Positions 39,962-52,738 are shown, counted from the first letter of the stretch. The stretch: 64,000 nt of DNA from Litoditis marina (GCA_964036275.1 OZ038435.1:26951521-27015520), one strand, 5' to 3'. Made by a program: numbers and translations. The notes: a model not told the origin generated them from the sequence alone.

Positions 39962-40271
39962 CTGAAAAATAAAATAAATATTTTTTCCGTTCTCAGATTA
40001 TTTTATTTCAATTACTGACCCTGACCGAAGGCAAGAAAAGAACTTCATTTGGAGATTAGACGATGTTGGACGAAAATTATTCATACAATGAAATACAATT
40101 TATTTAAAAAAATAATGCTACATGACTCAAATGACCCGTAAAATAAAATAAACCATTGAGTAACAAATGTTCGAGAGCAATAATATAGTTCAGGCCCAAT
40201 GAGTTGACGAAAAATCAAATTGACAATTTTCTTCGAAATGGAAACCGGTGCATCAGTATACTCCTCAACAG

Positions 40272-40381
40272 TATACTGCTAGTCAATTGACTAGTCGCGT
40301 AAAACGTTACACACCAGAAATTCAAACAATAGCGTGAAATTTAGTCACGTTTCACGTAACTATTCAATTTATTCTAGTATA
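40272..40381. repeat. CACGTGAAAC MITE family, copy 3
   Basis: 110 bp from TATACTGCTAGTCAATTG to CAATTTATTCTAGTATA with internal CGCGTAAAACG / CACGTTTCACGT. It is shorter in the middle than copies 1 and 6. A further degenerate copy with TAGTCACGTGAAACAT and GTTTCACGTGACT lies at about 40940-41065. Confidence 0.7.
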
Positions 40382-41648
40382 TGACCATGCCACCCAAACT
40401 CAAGTCTCCATTCAGCACCTGACTTCAGTTTTCTCTTCATGCTACTGTACACAACTCCAACTTATTCATGCTTGTCAACGTACTTTTTGTTATTAATCTC
40501 AAGAAACTTATATGAGCAGGCAAACATAAGTTAAAAGACCGGAAATTTAAGACCAGAAATTAAAGGTACAATGTACGGTTCATCACGTGGTCGTTTCAAC
40601 TTCAACTTTCATCTGACGTAGAATACTTCCTATTTTGAGCCTCCAGAATGGAAAACGGAGGCAAAAACGTGCAAAACAGAAATATCAACTGATGTTTCGA
40701 GGCTCGACCTCCGAGGTTATCGAAAGGAAACCTGTGGCAAACAATCGAAAACAACCGTTTGTAAGATAGAGAAATAACAGAGACAGTAGTAGAGGTCATA
40801 ACTCGGTGCGTTGAAGATGCGTCGTTGCCAGATAGTCATGCCGCAACAGACACTGGTGGGACTGCAAATACAAAGTTACAACTGAAATAAACTCATTCCC
40901 GATTTGCACGAAAAACACAAGATTGGATGGTATTAGCATACACTGTTACACTGCCAGTGAGACATCTAGTCACGTGAAACATCTTGAACACAGCATAATT
41001 TAAACACACAACTACTAGTGTTATAAGTGTTTCACGTGACTCGTCATTTGAATTAAGTGTAACGATTAAGTGTAGTTTAGGGCAACGGCAGAAAGTTTAT
41101 AAACTTCGGTTGGTCAGCATTGGAATGGCACTGAAAGCAGAGAGTTGGTTTTTAGAAAAATGTAAATCAAGAACCGTGCATGTTTCATCTTTTTTCTTCA
41201 AAATGCAGTTTATTCGAGAGAAAGCCATTTGTTGACCTTCACTCCTTCACATGTAATTCTAACCTAACCGAACATGGTATGAAGGTTCAAAAATCTGAAC
41301 TTTGCAGTTCAAGCCCATGAATTCTCAATTTTCTCCTGGACATGCTAACAGCAATTGTGCCCTACGTGTTTCAGTAATCTTACTCATGAAGAATAAAGTG
41401 TGACTATCGGCAAAGTAGCGGACGTGAGAGCACGTTAAGTTCCGTGAACCGTGACCACTCACTGGAATGGCTGTGTAGTTTGATGAACTTCGCTTCATGC
41501 GCTCAGAAACGACTATTTGAGTTTGTTGCAGATTGCAGTTCGTAGAGATCGACCTGAAAAGCCCAACTTATCCTCCCAAAAATAGAAAGTCACGTGTTTC
41601 TTCACGTGTCAATAACATATGTATCGACTTTTCGTTACAATACATTTT

Positions 41649-41917
41649 TGGGTAATTGACCAAGACGCGGTCGGTTGGTTCAGGCTCGGTCGGCACATGT
41701 CCAATTGGCGGTCGGTGATAAGAGTGTGGGTCGGTTTGTGTATAGCTGGCGGTCGGTAAGAAAAACCGCAGTTAGAGTATTACCTATACTGGTTCATTAC
41801 CGACCGCCAGCTATACACATGCCGACCAACACTCTTATCACCGACCGCCACCGACCGCCAGTTGGACATGTGCCGACCAAGCCTGAACCGACCGACCGCG
41901 TCTTGGTCAATTACCCA
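41649..41917. repeat. 269-bp near-perfect hairpin (foldback)
   Basis: Left arm 41649-41759 and right arm 41797-41917 are almost exact complements, from TGGGTAATTGACCAAGACGC at one end to GCGTCTTGGTCAATTACCCA at the other. They surround a 37-base loop. Differences are a few substitutions and one extra copy of a 10-base GGCGGTCGGT unit in the right arm. The arms are rich in GGTCGG motifs. Such high arm identity implies recent origin or gene conversion. Confidence 0.9.
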
Positions 41918-42390
41918 TTTTTGCACCACACAGAAAGCGTTAGCAACTCACACTAGTACTTGTCAGTTCGGTTAGGGTCATTTGTCTGTAAGAGTGACGA
42001 CCAAAGTTTCGGAAGTTACTGCTGATCTCATCACAAAACAAGTTTCAAACTAAACCGTATGAAATGTCGGAGACCAACCGAAACGAGACTTTCGAGAAGA
42101 TCACCACGCAAAACGTATTCGGCCAGTTTTTGGAATTGACCGATGGTCACGTGTCACGTGTTCTGTTCGTGTCTCAATTGTGGTAAAATGTGAGCAACTT
42201 TCACTTGAATTAGTATTGATTACCTGTTAATATTCACGTGTTTTTGTTGAGCATCATTGTTATTCCCTACCAGGGGGGATGCAGTAGACACAGGAAAATA
42301 GACCTAAACGGAACACTCTATGACATGCAACAGTGTTAGAGGCATCGAGCACAACATACGTTGACTGGAAAAAATTCCTCGTTCATCTCA

Positions 42391-42510
42391 ATCACTCTAT
42401 CCCTTTTCTATCCCTTCTCTTTCTATCTCTCTCTCTCTCTCCCCCGTCCTATCTCTTTTTGTATACAAGTCTCCTTCTCTTTTTTCTATCCCTCTACATC
42501 TTTCTCTATC
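42391..42510 (+). repeat. CT-rich low-complexity tract
   Basis: Pyrimidine-rich stretch of TCTCTC, CCCTTCTCTT and related units just downstream of the receptor gene (which is on the minus strand). The open frame across it is low-complexity only. Confidence 0.7.
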
Positions 42511-42901
42511 AAATATCTTGTATAACTAATTCACTACTTTTGTTAATTAGGAATACATACAGTTAGGTTTCACATCAGCACTTGTTACCAAAACTATCTG
42601 TACACACTAACTAAGTCAACATGCCTTGCCAAAAGTAAGTAATAAACAAGAGCTAAATACTACATTCGGTTACTAAAGTACGAACAAAGAGAACTACTAT
42701 ATAATCTATTGCAATCAGAGAATACTAGTAGTACTAATAGTTGGATGAAGACGTGAAACGTGTAAATACATACACGTGCCAAAGAGGAAACGTTTGCTGA
42801 TAGATTTTCACGTTTCACGCCAGTCATTAATCTATTTCAATCTGGTAGAACGAATTAGAACATTTTCTACAGTTTCAGAACCAATACACCTTCCATAATT
42901 C

Positions 42902-45900
42902 TCAAGCGATTTGATCTACCTTTTGAAAATGGTGTCGAACCGCCTTTTTCCGTCCGAACATTGTGTAGACCGCAGTGCGGAACTTCTTGTTCAGGAAACA
43001 ATACGTGATGGGGTTAGTACAGGAGGAAAGGTACGTGAGAAGTGTTATGACAGTGTTCACGTCAGGATTCCACACGTCCAGACCCAGTTTCTGAAACAAG
43101 TAATCAGTTCGTTGTTGTTTAAGTAATCGAACATTCATTTTACAAAACTGAACATTTTAGTTTTTGTAAAAAACATTTGACTCATTTGCGATGCCTTCAG
43201 CAACTCTCCGGTCTGTGAGGAATGGAAGCGTAGAGAAGGATAATATAAAACAGAAGAATATCTCAGAGATGTGTTAGTCCTCAACTTCAAATGTAGCATA
43301 ACCGAGCCGTACATAACTAATGTTTCAAACCAGGAGGCTTCAATCGATTGTAATAGTTTACACGTTTTTGCCTACGCCATCCCTTCCGAACTGTAACTCA
43401 GTCACTCATTTCCACAATGAAATGACTGATAACTCAATGTGGTGGTTTTAACCAAAATCAAGTTGTCTCACCGCGAACGAGTCGCCAGCCATGAGCAGCA
43501 ACCACCAAATATAGGAGGGAGTCCAGCAACAGAAGAAGATGAACACGACTACCAGTAGCATTCTGAACGAGTACTGTGAATGCCATTGTTATGGAACGAG
43601 TGAAGTTCGGAACGAACTTCAGGGCTCACTGTTCATAGAGAAAGGGTACAGGTGTATAGTTTTTTCATTCCTACTGAGAATTCTACAGTAGGATTTCGAT
43701 GCTTCCAAGCCGTTTTGCTCACTTAGTTCTGATCGGAGAAGTTGAGGATTTTCGTACCTCATTTTCCTTCTCAGGTAGAGTAAATATACGAAAGTATTTC
43801 TCATAAGCTACATTTTCAGCTTCACAATAGCCGTCGTAAAATTGGTAAGGTTACTGTAGGAGTCTCATTAGGAATGGTGTGAACTATATGTTCCCCCATG
43901 AAGTTGTGTTTGTAGTTTGATCTCGAAATTCGTAAATTATGACGGGTATCGAAATCGAACAAAGTTAGAATCGCCTTTTCACCAGGAAATGAATCGGATA
44001 TCTGAAAGAAATTGTGAAACGAGGTGTATTTGACACCTACACGTTTTGCCCGATTCATGTGATGTAACTTTGGATTTGACTAGAAGTGTTCCGAATGGAA
44101 AGTAACAGAACTAATATTCTCAATGAATAAACTTCAAGTGAAGTATTTTTTCAAAATGTCATGAATTGTGGGACCAACTTGATAACCCGTTGTTTGGCCA
44201 TGACACTCTTCTGATTGTGGGTGGACCGCAGGTTGTTCTCCGACATTGAGACCTCGCTTCGACGATGGTCCATTTCTGGTCTGTAAATGAAAACTATTCT
44301 TGAAAACATGCAAAGCGCTGTTCAAAACTATTCGAACTCATTCTGATACAAACATCATGCAAGCAACTATCGACTCTTTAGTTTCCTATATGACAGTTCG
44401 ACAACTTAAACTGTCAACAACCAAAACCCGTGTAATGCATTTTGGAAAAAGTAACCCTCTTCATCAGTATATTCTCTACGATCATACGTACCTTGAAACA
44501 GCAGAAACTATGAAAGACCTTGGTATTCTAGTTAACAGTCGTGTCTCGTTCACTGCTCACATCGAAAATTTGACTAGGAAAGCGAGATGTGTTTCGTTCA
44601 TTATCTTTAGACTATTTGTAACACCAAACTCAAAATGTTTGATAGGATTGTACAAATCTTTTGTATTGCCTATTCTTGAGTATGGGTCGACTGTATGGAG
44701 TCCTTACCTCAAAAAAGACATTTCATGCATTGAAAACGTTCAACGTACTTTTACTCGAATACTCTACTGTAAACTGAACAGAGTCTCACCAAGAAACGCA
44801 CCTTCATACGAAAATCGATTGAACATGTTCAAACTAGAGTACCTAGCTGTAAGAAGAGTGAAAATAGACCTGTTCAATTTCAAACAAATTTTGGAAATTA
44901 GGTCACCTAAAATTTTCCAACTTTTTTGTTTTGCGCCCAATCGGAGGCCGAACTAGTAGATTTGAAGTTAAAATAGACTTCACCAAACTCAATGCATACT
45001 ATCACTCATATTTTATGAGAATTAGTCGTTGGTCTAGTTTTCCTACCGGTATCATTTTATCGTGCAACTATGTCTGTCACAGAGCAGCAAGAGTTTCTAT
45101 CCAAGATAAAAGTGTTATGGTTTACCAATTTACTCAATCTGAAATTTCAGTTGTTGCTTCCTCTGTCCTGTCATGGTTCCCAATTTTCGTCCAAAGAATA
45201 TGCAATCCTCAGAGAAACTGTTTGCTCCATGGTTATGTCAAGAAAACGAAGCCATCATCATTCAATACGTGGTTGTGGCACTCCAATGAGCTCTCGCCGC
45301 AAAACTCCATAAGCAAGCATAGCAATCCAACAAATCATTCACTTCTTTCTACAGCTATTTAACAGTGTGTACTAATTGAACGATCGATTGTTCCACCCCC
45401 GCTTATTTTGTATGTAGTCCTAGAGGGCGAGTTTGGTGCAGCATGTTTCCGTTAGAGGGTCGGGCTGTTTGAAACACTTAGAACTTTTACAAAGTTCTCA
45501 TTCACTATGTCCTAGGTATATAGGTGGTCACAAATGTCATTTATGTCGTATTAGGTAAAATTGGATGATGTTAGACGAGGTGAAGGTTGGCTTCCGCTGT
45601 ATCTCTGATCTACGAAATGTTGAGGGATAAGTGGACAACGTTGCTTACCTACCGAAGATCGACATGGGAGTGCATTGTTGGATGCTGATCGAAGTACTTC
45701 ATATGATCGATTGAATGATCGAAGTACTTTACTGCCGAGTTACATGACTGACCTTCACACCCTCAACAACACCATCCAATAAACTGCCTCATTATCACCA
45801 ACACTTTGTGACCGCTTATCTCATCATTCTGATCCTATCATGACTAAACCAACATTCATACAGTCCCAATCTAACAAAACGAGCTAATCTAAATGATCTC

Positions 45901-48900
45901 TTCAAAAACAAATGTTCATATTTGTGACATCACTATTTTCCTATTCTACAAACTTCTCGGTACAATCATCGTTTCAATTGTGCAATACTGCAAAAGTGCA
46001 CATTATATAATGAGCGCGTAACAGAGTAAACTATACACTACATTCTATTTTTATCTTCCATATCTCCATTTTCTCGTAATTGGAGTGCCACATATACCAA
46101 TGTGGAAAGACACGTGTTCAATCGCGAATAAACATTCTATTCTATTCTATTCTATTCAGTTTAACATTAACTTGTATGAAAGTCGTTTTGAATTACAAGA
46201 ATGTTTTTCCGTATATGCCACTTTTGGATGAGCTCCCCAAAACAGAATTTTATGTTTTTGAAGTTATACCGAACCACATTATGTGCTCGTACAAAGTTAG
46301 GGTTCTCTTTCGAGACTGGACAGAGAAGAACAAACTCACTTCGGTCTCGTCTGAGAACTGCGGAAGTTCATTTTCTGCTGTAGCTTCTCGAACATGTTCA
46401 GCTTCTTCCCCACAGATATGACGTCATTCAGACTCTCCTCTGAAAATCGATGAAATCAATCGATACCTAGTAAACGACTACGACCGAACATAAGCAAAGC
46501 GGGGCCTGCAAACTCACCTTCTCTCCTTCTCGCTATTCTGTACTTTGTGTTACCATTTCCTAAGAAATGGAACTGACTTTTTGGGAAGAACTATGCTTTC
46601 ATTTTTATTGATGCTTCTGATTGAATGTATCTTTTTTAAACTAAAGAATATTGTGAAGGTAATAAGCATTGTATTTTTACCCCAAGCAAAACGCTCGAGA
46701 ACTGACATGAATGAAACAACATAATATGTTGTTTCAGTGATAGTGCTTTACCTGCTTTACGCAGAGCGTCATTTCTACGGTAGTGTACACCCGCAGGTAG
46801 GGTTGACTGTGGTGCTTGTGCAATGTACAAAAACGTGTAATACGAAAACAACACAACGCTCAAATACATGGATCGTCTTTTCTTATGTGTTTTACGTTAC
46901 CATACCCAAAGTGTACTGGTTCAAACCGAACTCAATAATTTCAAAGTACGTGGGAATCAAAACCGTGGTATGTATACATTTGGGATTGCTTCCTATACTT
47001 CGGAATCAACTCACTGTCATTGCCCTCCGAGTTCTCCACAGCGGCTATTTCCATCTTCATTCCGCTCTTGAGGGTGTTGATGACAGTCCCGTAGAGGGCT
47101 GTCATGACAAGCAGGGGCACCACACACAACACGATTGTCATGTACACCTGAGGTAGAAGTTATTTTGGTTATGAGGTTTTTTGGTCACCACAATGTTAAT
47201 GATGTTTTTGACTGATGAAAGACCAGCTGGGTACGTTAGATCGGAAACAACTGGGGTTTTAACTATAGCGCCATCAGCTTGACACATTATAGTCGCCATT
47301 TTCCCCATAAAGACAGCAGAGGGAGGGCTCAATTGATTGAGCGATGCGGGGCGAGCGGTCGTTGATTATCTGCCAGCAGTTAAGAGAGTGTGTAGATCAA
47401 TGATACGCAGACGAACTGGCCGCTCGTCAAACTCCGTCCCATACAAAATCGATGGTACGGTGTCCACAACGGTTTGACAAATCCTATATCTTCCCATGAA
47501 ACGTGAATACGTCCTGGTTTTTGTTTCAAAATTTCGTTTGGCGGTGACTATACCTGATACGCGAAATGGTAGACGGGTGGATGGATGGGAGTACACATGA
47601 TTCCATTCCCACTAGGCGTCTCGTAATCCTGTAACAAAATGATGTCTATCTCTAAGCGCCTTCCCATCTCTCACACACACTCTCTCTCTTCTCTCCTTCT
47701 TCTGTATTCTTGTCTTTTCTCGCTTTCTTTGATCTCCGCTTCTCCACTTATCTTCAATAAAACTTCCGTCGTATTGAAACCTCTAACTATAATACATGTT
47801 CTCACCCTGGCCTCGTACATGAACAACAGTAGTAGATTAGCTGTCAAGGCAATAAACCACACCACCGAAATCATTACGTACGCGTGGGACCTGAAATCAA
47901 AAAGATTTTCAAAGCAGAATCTGAAATTTGTATTTTTGGGAGCAAAAAATCAAACGATTCGTAGCAAATTTTTCTTGTAATTTCTGCAGTTTGTGTATTC
48001 ACAGTTTTGACATCTTCTTTTCTTGAACTTTGATTCTTGGGAACACTCAACCTCTGTATGGACGGCATATACTAACAAACTTTGCGGATAAATTACCGTT
48101 AACTAACGTTATAGCAAAAAGTTATTCCATCACTCAGAATTGAATCGAGAAACTGTTTGTCACACAGAACACTTCCGCGATACTGGTCATGACAAAGTTT
48201 GATATTTGGTATATAATATAACAGAAAAACGATATTTGCATTGAATGAATGTTTTGATTTTTCTAATTGTATCAGTAACTCACCTAGTCTGCCAGATTCT
48301 GGAGTGCAACGGCTTACAAATGGCGAAATATCTCTCGAATGCAATAACTGCCAGAGTGTAGGCGGAAGCAGTCACCACCATAGCTGGAATTAGAGATAAC
48401 TGACCCAAGTAAAAAATCAATAACTTTCTTGAAGGAGTAGTTTGAAGACTGAAGACAAGAAGTAAAAAACGAGGTTTCTTGAGAGAAATTATAGTTTTTA
48501 TCGTAATATTTTAGTATCTTGTAGAGTAGAAACTCACGCTGTAAATAAGCGAACAGTTTGCACATCAGATTACCGAACAACCAACAGTTCATCACCATGG
48601 AGGCTGAAACGTATACAGTGAGTGTCGAAAATTCAGAACGCAACTTTCTAAAACAGTTCATATGAACACCAACAATGAATCAATTCACACCAAGTACAAA
48701 AATAAGACGTCTGCTCACCTAGTGTTGGAGGCATACACACGACAGATAACATGAGATCCGTTATGGCCAAGTTCATCAAGTATATATTGGTGATTGAACG
48801 CATCGTGCGTTGCTGAAAAACAGGGTAAAAAATAAAGAGGTGAACAGTCATGCGTAAACACGAATCTCAATTTGAAATTGTACTACCTGCAGGGAGAATA

Positions 48901-49703
48901 GATCGACTTCCTATCACATACAGATACTTTGTGTTACGTGCTTATTGAAATCACTTACAAAATATACTAGTTGGTGAATTCCCGATATAGCGACTACTGT
49001 GTAAAAAAATTGAACAGTACCTTTAAAATGACTAGAATGACCATGGCGTTTCCAATAACAGATAATAGGAATATGGATAGGAATACAGTGATGACGATGT
49101 AGTTCTCGGTGGAACCATAGAATTCACAAACGGAACCCACGGGGGAGGAACTGCAATTAAACGGTATATACTAGAAGTAAATTGAATAGTCACGTAAAGT
49201 TAGCATTCCGATGAGGCATGGTGCACTTTGTCATTGCACGATTCTGAGTTCTGCTGTGTTTAAAATGTTTCGCGTGGCTGGGCACATACTATAAAGTCAC
49301 GTGAATAGAAAAACGTGTACCCGTGAAGTATATTATTTCTGATGTTACTTTTTGTCCTACTTGATTATTTCATTCACTTACACGTAAAAACTGTGAACTT
49401 AAAAGCTCAAACAAAGTTGTCATACTCTTGTCATACTCTTACTCATGAGAAACATAATTTTTAAGCGGCCTGTAGGTATTCAGGTGCCCCAAAACAAAAG
49501 TTGGTTCTGAAGCATTTTACCAAAGTGCCAGTTTCCAAAAACGCATGGAAAAATTAAGTTTACCTTTCATTCGAAAGATGAAGGGTCGTGGCGTTGGCTC
49601 GGTTGAACAATACATTCTCGTCTCTGTTCGAATCATTGACTGTCGTTAGATACGCGGAAATAGCGAACGAATTGAGAGACGCAGACAGTTGCGTCTCGTT
49701 CAT
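42902..49703 (-). CDS. Cholecystokinin/sulfakinin-type neuropeptide receptor (class A GPCR)
   Basis: Seven-transmembrane receptor, probably for a CCK/gastrin/sulfakinin (NLP-12-like) peptide. Twelve exons in minus order: 49703-49564, 49150-49021, 48812-48719, 48603-48538, 48383-48284, 47890-47806, 47628-47554, 47147-47015, 46439-46340, 44280-44179, 43562-43472, 43090-42902; they join in phase to 434 aa. Seen: N-glycosylation sites in the N-terminus, TM1 with GNAMVI, TM2 with NLAITDLM, the conserved pair of extracellular Cys (MCKLF, IMCTP), ERY at the end of TM3, then KPLHSRIWQT, nearly the CCK-receptor signature, TM5 at YMTIVLCVVPLLVMTALYG, a long third loop ending AKQRVIK, TM6 FFCCWTPSYIWW and TM7 with NPITY. 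Start is the first Met after the acceptor at about 49728; an upstream exon cannot be excluded. The intron 44281-46339 holds LINE remains. Confidence 0.93.
44290..46156 (+). mobile_element. 5'-truncated non-LTR retrotransposon (LINE) in a receptor intron
   Basis: 44300-44956 encodes the part of a LINE reverse transcriptase just after the catalytic YADD box: QLKLSTTKTRVMHFGK, KDLGILVNSRVSFTAHI and YKSFVLPILEYGSTVWSP are typical of jockey/CR1/RTE-like ends. The protein then shifts frame at about 44940 (continuing 44931-45362), so it is broken. The element lacks everything upstream, including the endonuclease. A (ATTCT)n tail preceded by a conserved 3' segment (GGAGTGCCACATA...TTCAATCGCGAATA) ends it at about 46156, assuming the tail belongs to the same insertion. 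It is antisense to the receptor. Confidence 0.75.
49167..49290. repeat. CACGTGAAAC MITE family, copy 4 (inverted)
   Basis: TATACTAGAAGTAAATTGAA start, then GTGCACTTTGTCATTGCACG, TGAGTTCTGCTGTGTT and a decayed right terminus. It sits in the first coding intron of the receptor gene, 17 bp from the exon at 49150. Confidence 0.7.
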
Positions 49704-50780
49704 TCCTGGAAAGATGGCAGATCTGAGTGGAAAATTTGGCAAAACTCACATTTCAGTAAAGAAGAGAATTGATGCAAAATACATGACGAAAGCATATCAA
49801 TACAGTACAAGTACAACGAGTACGAGGTTTATATTCCCAAATATATTGTTCAAATGGTGAGATCTGCCAGAACTCCGTCTTTCAACTTGAAGCGATATTT
49901 CTCTCTCTTTCTTCCATCTCTCCGTTATAACTTTATTCGCCTCCGCACTTTTTCCCACGACCACGCGGAAAAATTATTAACTTTTTTTTTAACTTCGTGA
50001 TGGTTGTTGTCTATGCAGTGAAATAAATAAGAAAAGGTGGGAAATGAAACATGAAGCTGAAATTCAACAGTGAAGTACCCATTTTTAAAGACTCTATGTC
50101 TCGTCCAGCTACTATTCTCATAAAAAAACTATCTCAATGTGTCAAATTCATACTTCACACTGTGGTCACCGCTGATCACAAACAAAGTGTATACCGAGAT
50201 TTTTTAAAGCAATCTCCGTTAAAGCATTAAACATATTAAAATAATCAAATTCCAATTGAGCTTGGAATCAGTTTACCACTTGAGCAAGTGATATTGGCAA
50301 ACCAATCACTCGAGCATCAACCGAGAATATTCAGAAGTTTGTATCTATCAAAACATTGATATGCTGAGTTTTAAAGTTGAGATTCTAAAAACATTTTAAT
50401 GTACGACATAAATCAATTCAGCCATGAAATTTCTTCCATCTCCTGAAAATGTGCTTCAACTCTGACTACCGCAGTTACTCTGATCAAGAGGTGAATGAAG
50501 AATTGGCTTCTATACTTTGCGGTACTTGCTTTAACAAACTTGCAAAATAAGCTAAATATTTCGTATATGTTAACTGTAAATCTTCTAGTACAATACAATA
50601 TAGAGGTAAAATACCAATACCGTACTCTCAGTTTGCACAGGTTTTTAGGGTTAGCTGTTAACCTTGCAACTATTTCACAATCATCGTCGTCCAACACTGT
50701 TAAATTGCATGTAACATCATGTGCGCGTAACAGGGCAAACGTACCCTTTTCTTTTCAACTTTTCGCTCCATTAACCCTTT

Positions 50781-50850
50781 TGGAGTGCCACATATTATGT
50801 GGAAAGTCAGGTGTTCAATCGCGAATATAATATATTCTATTCTATTCTAT
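50781..50850 (+). mobile_element. LINE 3' end with (ATTCT)n tail, copy 2
   Basis: GGAGTGCCACATATTATGTG, then TGTTCAATCGCGAATA and a run of TATTC units. It matches 46082-46156, and about 60 bp further upstream both copies share GCGCGTAACAG. The sequence CCACATATTATGTGG can form a perfect hairpin, as expected for a reverse-transcriptase recognition site. Confidence 0.75.
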
Positions 50851-51008
50851 CTGAGAGAATGATGATTCCTAATTGGAACCCCCCGTCCCACAATGGTGTT
50901 CGCCGGATAGAATGGATACAAATTAGAAAAACGGTCATTTCGGAAATTAATTGTAATTGTGATATGAGGGCGGATGAAGAGATGATTCGATACGTCAGCT
51001 GTTGTTTC

Positions 51009-51087
51009 AGAGAGAGAGAGGGAAAGAGAGAGAGAGAGGGGGGGAGAGAGAGAGAGAGAGGGAGAGAGAGGGATATAGAGGAGAGAG
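51009..51087 (+). repeat. GA-rich microsatellite
   Basis: Imperfect (AG)n with a G7 interruption, about 80 bp. Both strands give low-complexity open frames that are not genes. Confidence 0.85.
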
Positions 51088-51342
51088 GCGCTGACATAAT
51101 GAAATAGATAAAGAGAGCAGACAGCCCGGTCAGACAAATAGTGAGATAATCTGTGTAGTTATTGATATATCAAATAGTACGTTCAATATAGCTGTCCTCC
51201 CATAATAGGATACACAACAGCGCCGTCATGTGATTTCGATGAAAAGCTCTTCTTTGAGGAAAAAAAATGTTTGTTGTCACTGGTTTATCGTTTGAAACAG
51301 AAAAAGCTGAAGAGAATAATCGCAGAATTGTGGAAAACAAGA

Positions 51343-51476
51343 TATACTGTTCGTCAATTGCACAGTGACGTGAAACATGTGAACCACAGCAGAACTCAGA
51401 AACGTGCAATAACAAAGTGCACGATCCCTCATTAGAATGATAACTTCACGTGCCTATTCAATTTGCTTCTAGTATA
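51343..51476. repeat. CACGTGAAAC MITE family, copy 5
   Basis: 134 bp, same length and orientation as 29727-29860 and near-identical in the middle (ACCACAGCAGAACTCAGAAA, CGTGCAATAACAAAGTGCAC). Ends are TATACTGTTCGTCAATTG and CAATTTGCTTCTAGTATA. A right-end fragment of the family also lies at about 52172-52207. Confidence 0.8.
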
Positions 51477-52350
51477 GTAAACCATAATAATCAGATAACT
51501 CGGAAGGGGCAACTTTTTTCAAACTCTCCAAGCTCCTTTCAAAGGTAGAGGAGATAATACCTTCATTTTTTATTATTTGTTACTTAATTAAAACTGAATC
51601 TTCATTAATCCAACAGACAATCGGCGCAACATAATTCCCACGCTAAGTAATCTATCAGTAATTACTATACTAACCGCCATTCCAAGGTGAACTCAACCCT
51701 TTCATAATCGTTTTAGAGAGAAAAAAATCGGTTTGCGAATATAATTACTGACTAAGTGTTCCGATACGGTAGTTAGTCTGTTAAAGGAGACCGGAGAGCA
51801 ACATTGTTTCTCGGAAAGCTACTGTATCCTACTTTTGATTGGACGCGTTGCGTGTCGCGCGGTATTGTCATGTGAAGGTCACGTGGACTGATCAAACTAA
51901 TATACGAGTTGTTTCTTCTCTCTAATTTCATACAGGTAAAAACGGCCCGAAACAAAACCTCTGCTCAAGTTGTGTTCCGGTCTCCTTTAATCGGAATCTC
52001 AGACGTTTCTAAGAACGAACAGATACCAACAAGTGGAGCGGAAGTCCTAAATGCATACTTTACTTGCTCGCAGGCGTGCGAAGAAGAGTATATTGTTCTA
52101 GTGAAACGCTATGCACACAAAAGATGTGAAACTCATGGAAACTGAAGAAATCGAATCATTTGAGTGATCTATAACGTTTCACGTGACCATTCCATTTACT
52201 TCTCGTATACACCGTTTCACTCATTCGTTACCCCCTACAGTATTGAGTCTGACATTCCGGGGAGAGAACCAAACACCAAAAGCCCGACTACTTTCTAAAA
52301 ATATTGCTTAACTTTGTATTTATTACTCAAAAATATTTATTTAAATCAGC

Positions 52351-52713
52351 TTGGATACAGGGAATCATACTCTAAAGGACTACGACCACAAAGAACAGAC
52401 TGTACTCACACATTCCTATTTGGAACTACTCCAAACCCTGCCAATCAATTCCAAAGTTCATTGGGCGATTGCCAATAAATCATGTTACATGGGCAACTGG
52501 CCGGCCATATGCCGCCCATTTACACCACGGCCACAATGTTTTATTCGCACAATAAAACACGTTGAATTAATTATCGCCCCAGGGCATGAAGGCGCACCGC
52601 CAGAACTCAGAGAGCGACACATGTACACTAGAACTATACGGGCTCGGAGACTAGAGCAAGATTACAAAAACAAGCTTCCTACCTTCAAAAAGATCTTGCT
52701 TTCGAATATATAA
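52351..52713 (+). CDS. Unassigned open frame of 120 codons
   Basis: Open for 363 nt with balanced amino-acid content, including VLTHSYLELLQTLPINSK, SCYMGNWPAICRPF and a basic C-terminus ending LPTFKKILLSNI before TAA. There is no ATG in a sensible place near the 5' end; the frame opens after CTTGGATACAG, which could be a splice acceptor. It may be an exon of an unrecognised gene or a piece of a mobile-element ORF, since a LINE tail follows at 52739 in the opposite orientation. Confidence 0.3.
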   Translation: MDTGNHTLKDYDHKEQTVLTHSYLELLQTLPINSKVHWAIANKSCYMGNWPAICRPFTPRPQCFIRTIKHVELIIAPGHEGAPPELRERHMYTRTIRARRLEQDYKNKLPTFKKILLSNI

Positions 52714-52738
52714 TCAAACATGCTTTCGACTATAGGAA

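Larger units (their letters stand above)
39962..42901. other. Intergenic with repeats
   Basis: Two AATAAA-type signals follow the LC8-fusion stop at once (about 39968-39978). The rest has no recognisable gene. It contains MITE copies (40272-40381 and about 40940-41065), a long hairpin (41649-41917) and a CT-rich tract (42391-42510). Confidence 0.55.

Noticed and set aside
42333..42566. 77-codon frame rich in Leu/Ser/Tyr
   Set aside because: Translation of a CT-rich tract.
50837..51137. Open frames on both strands across the GA tract
   Set aside because: Pure low-complexity translation of (AG)n/(CT)n.
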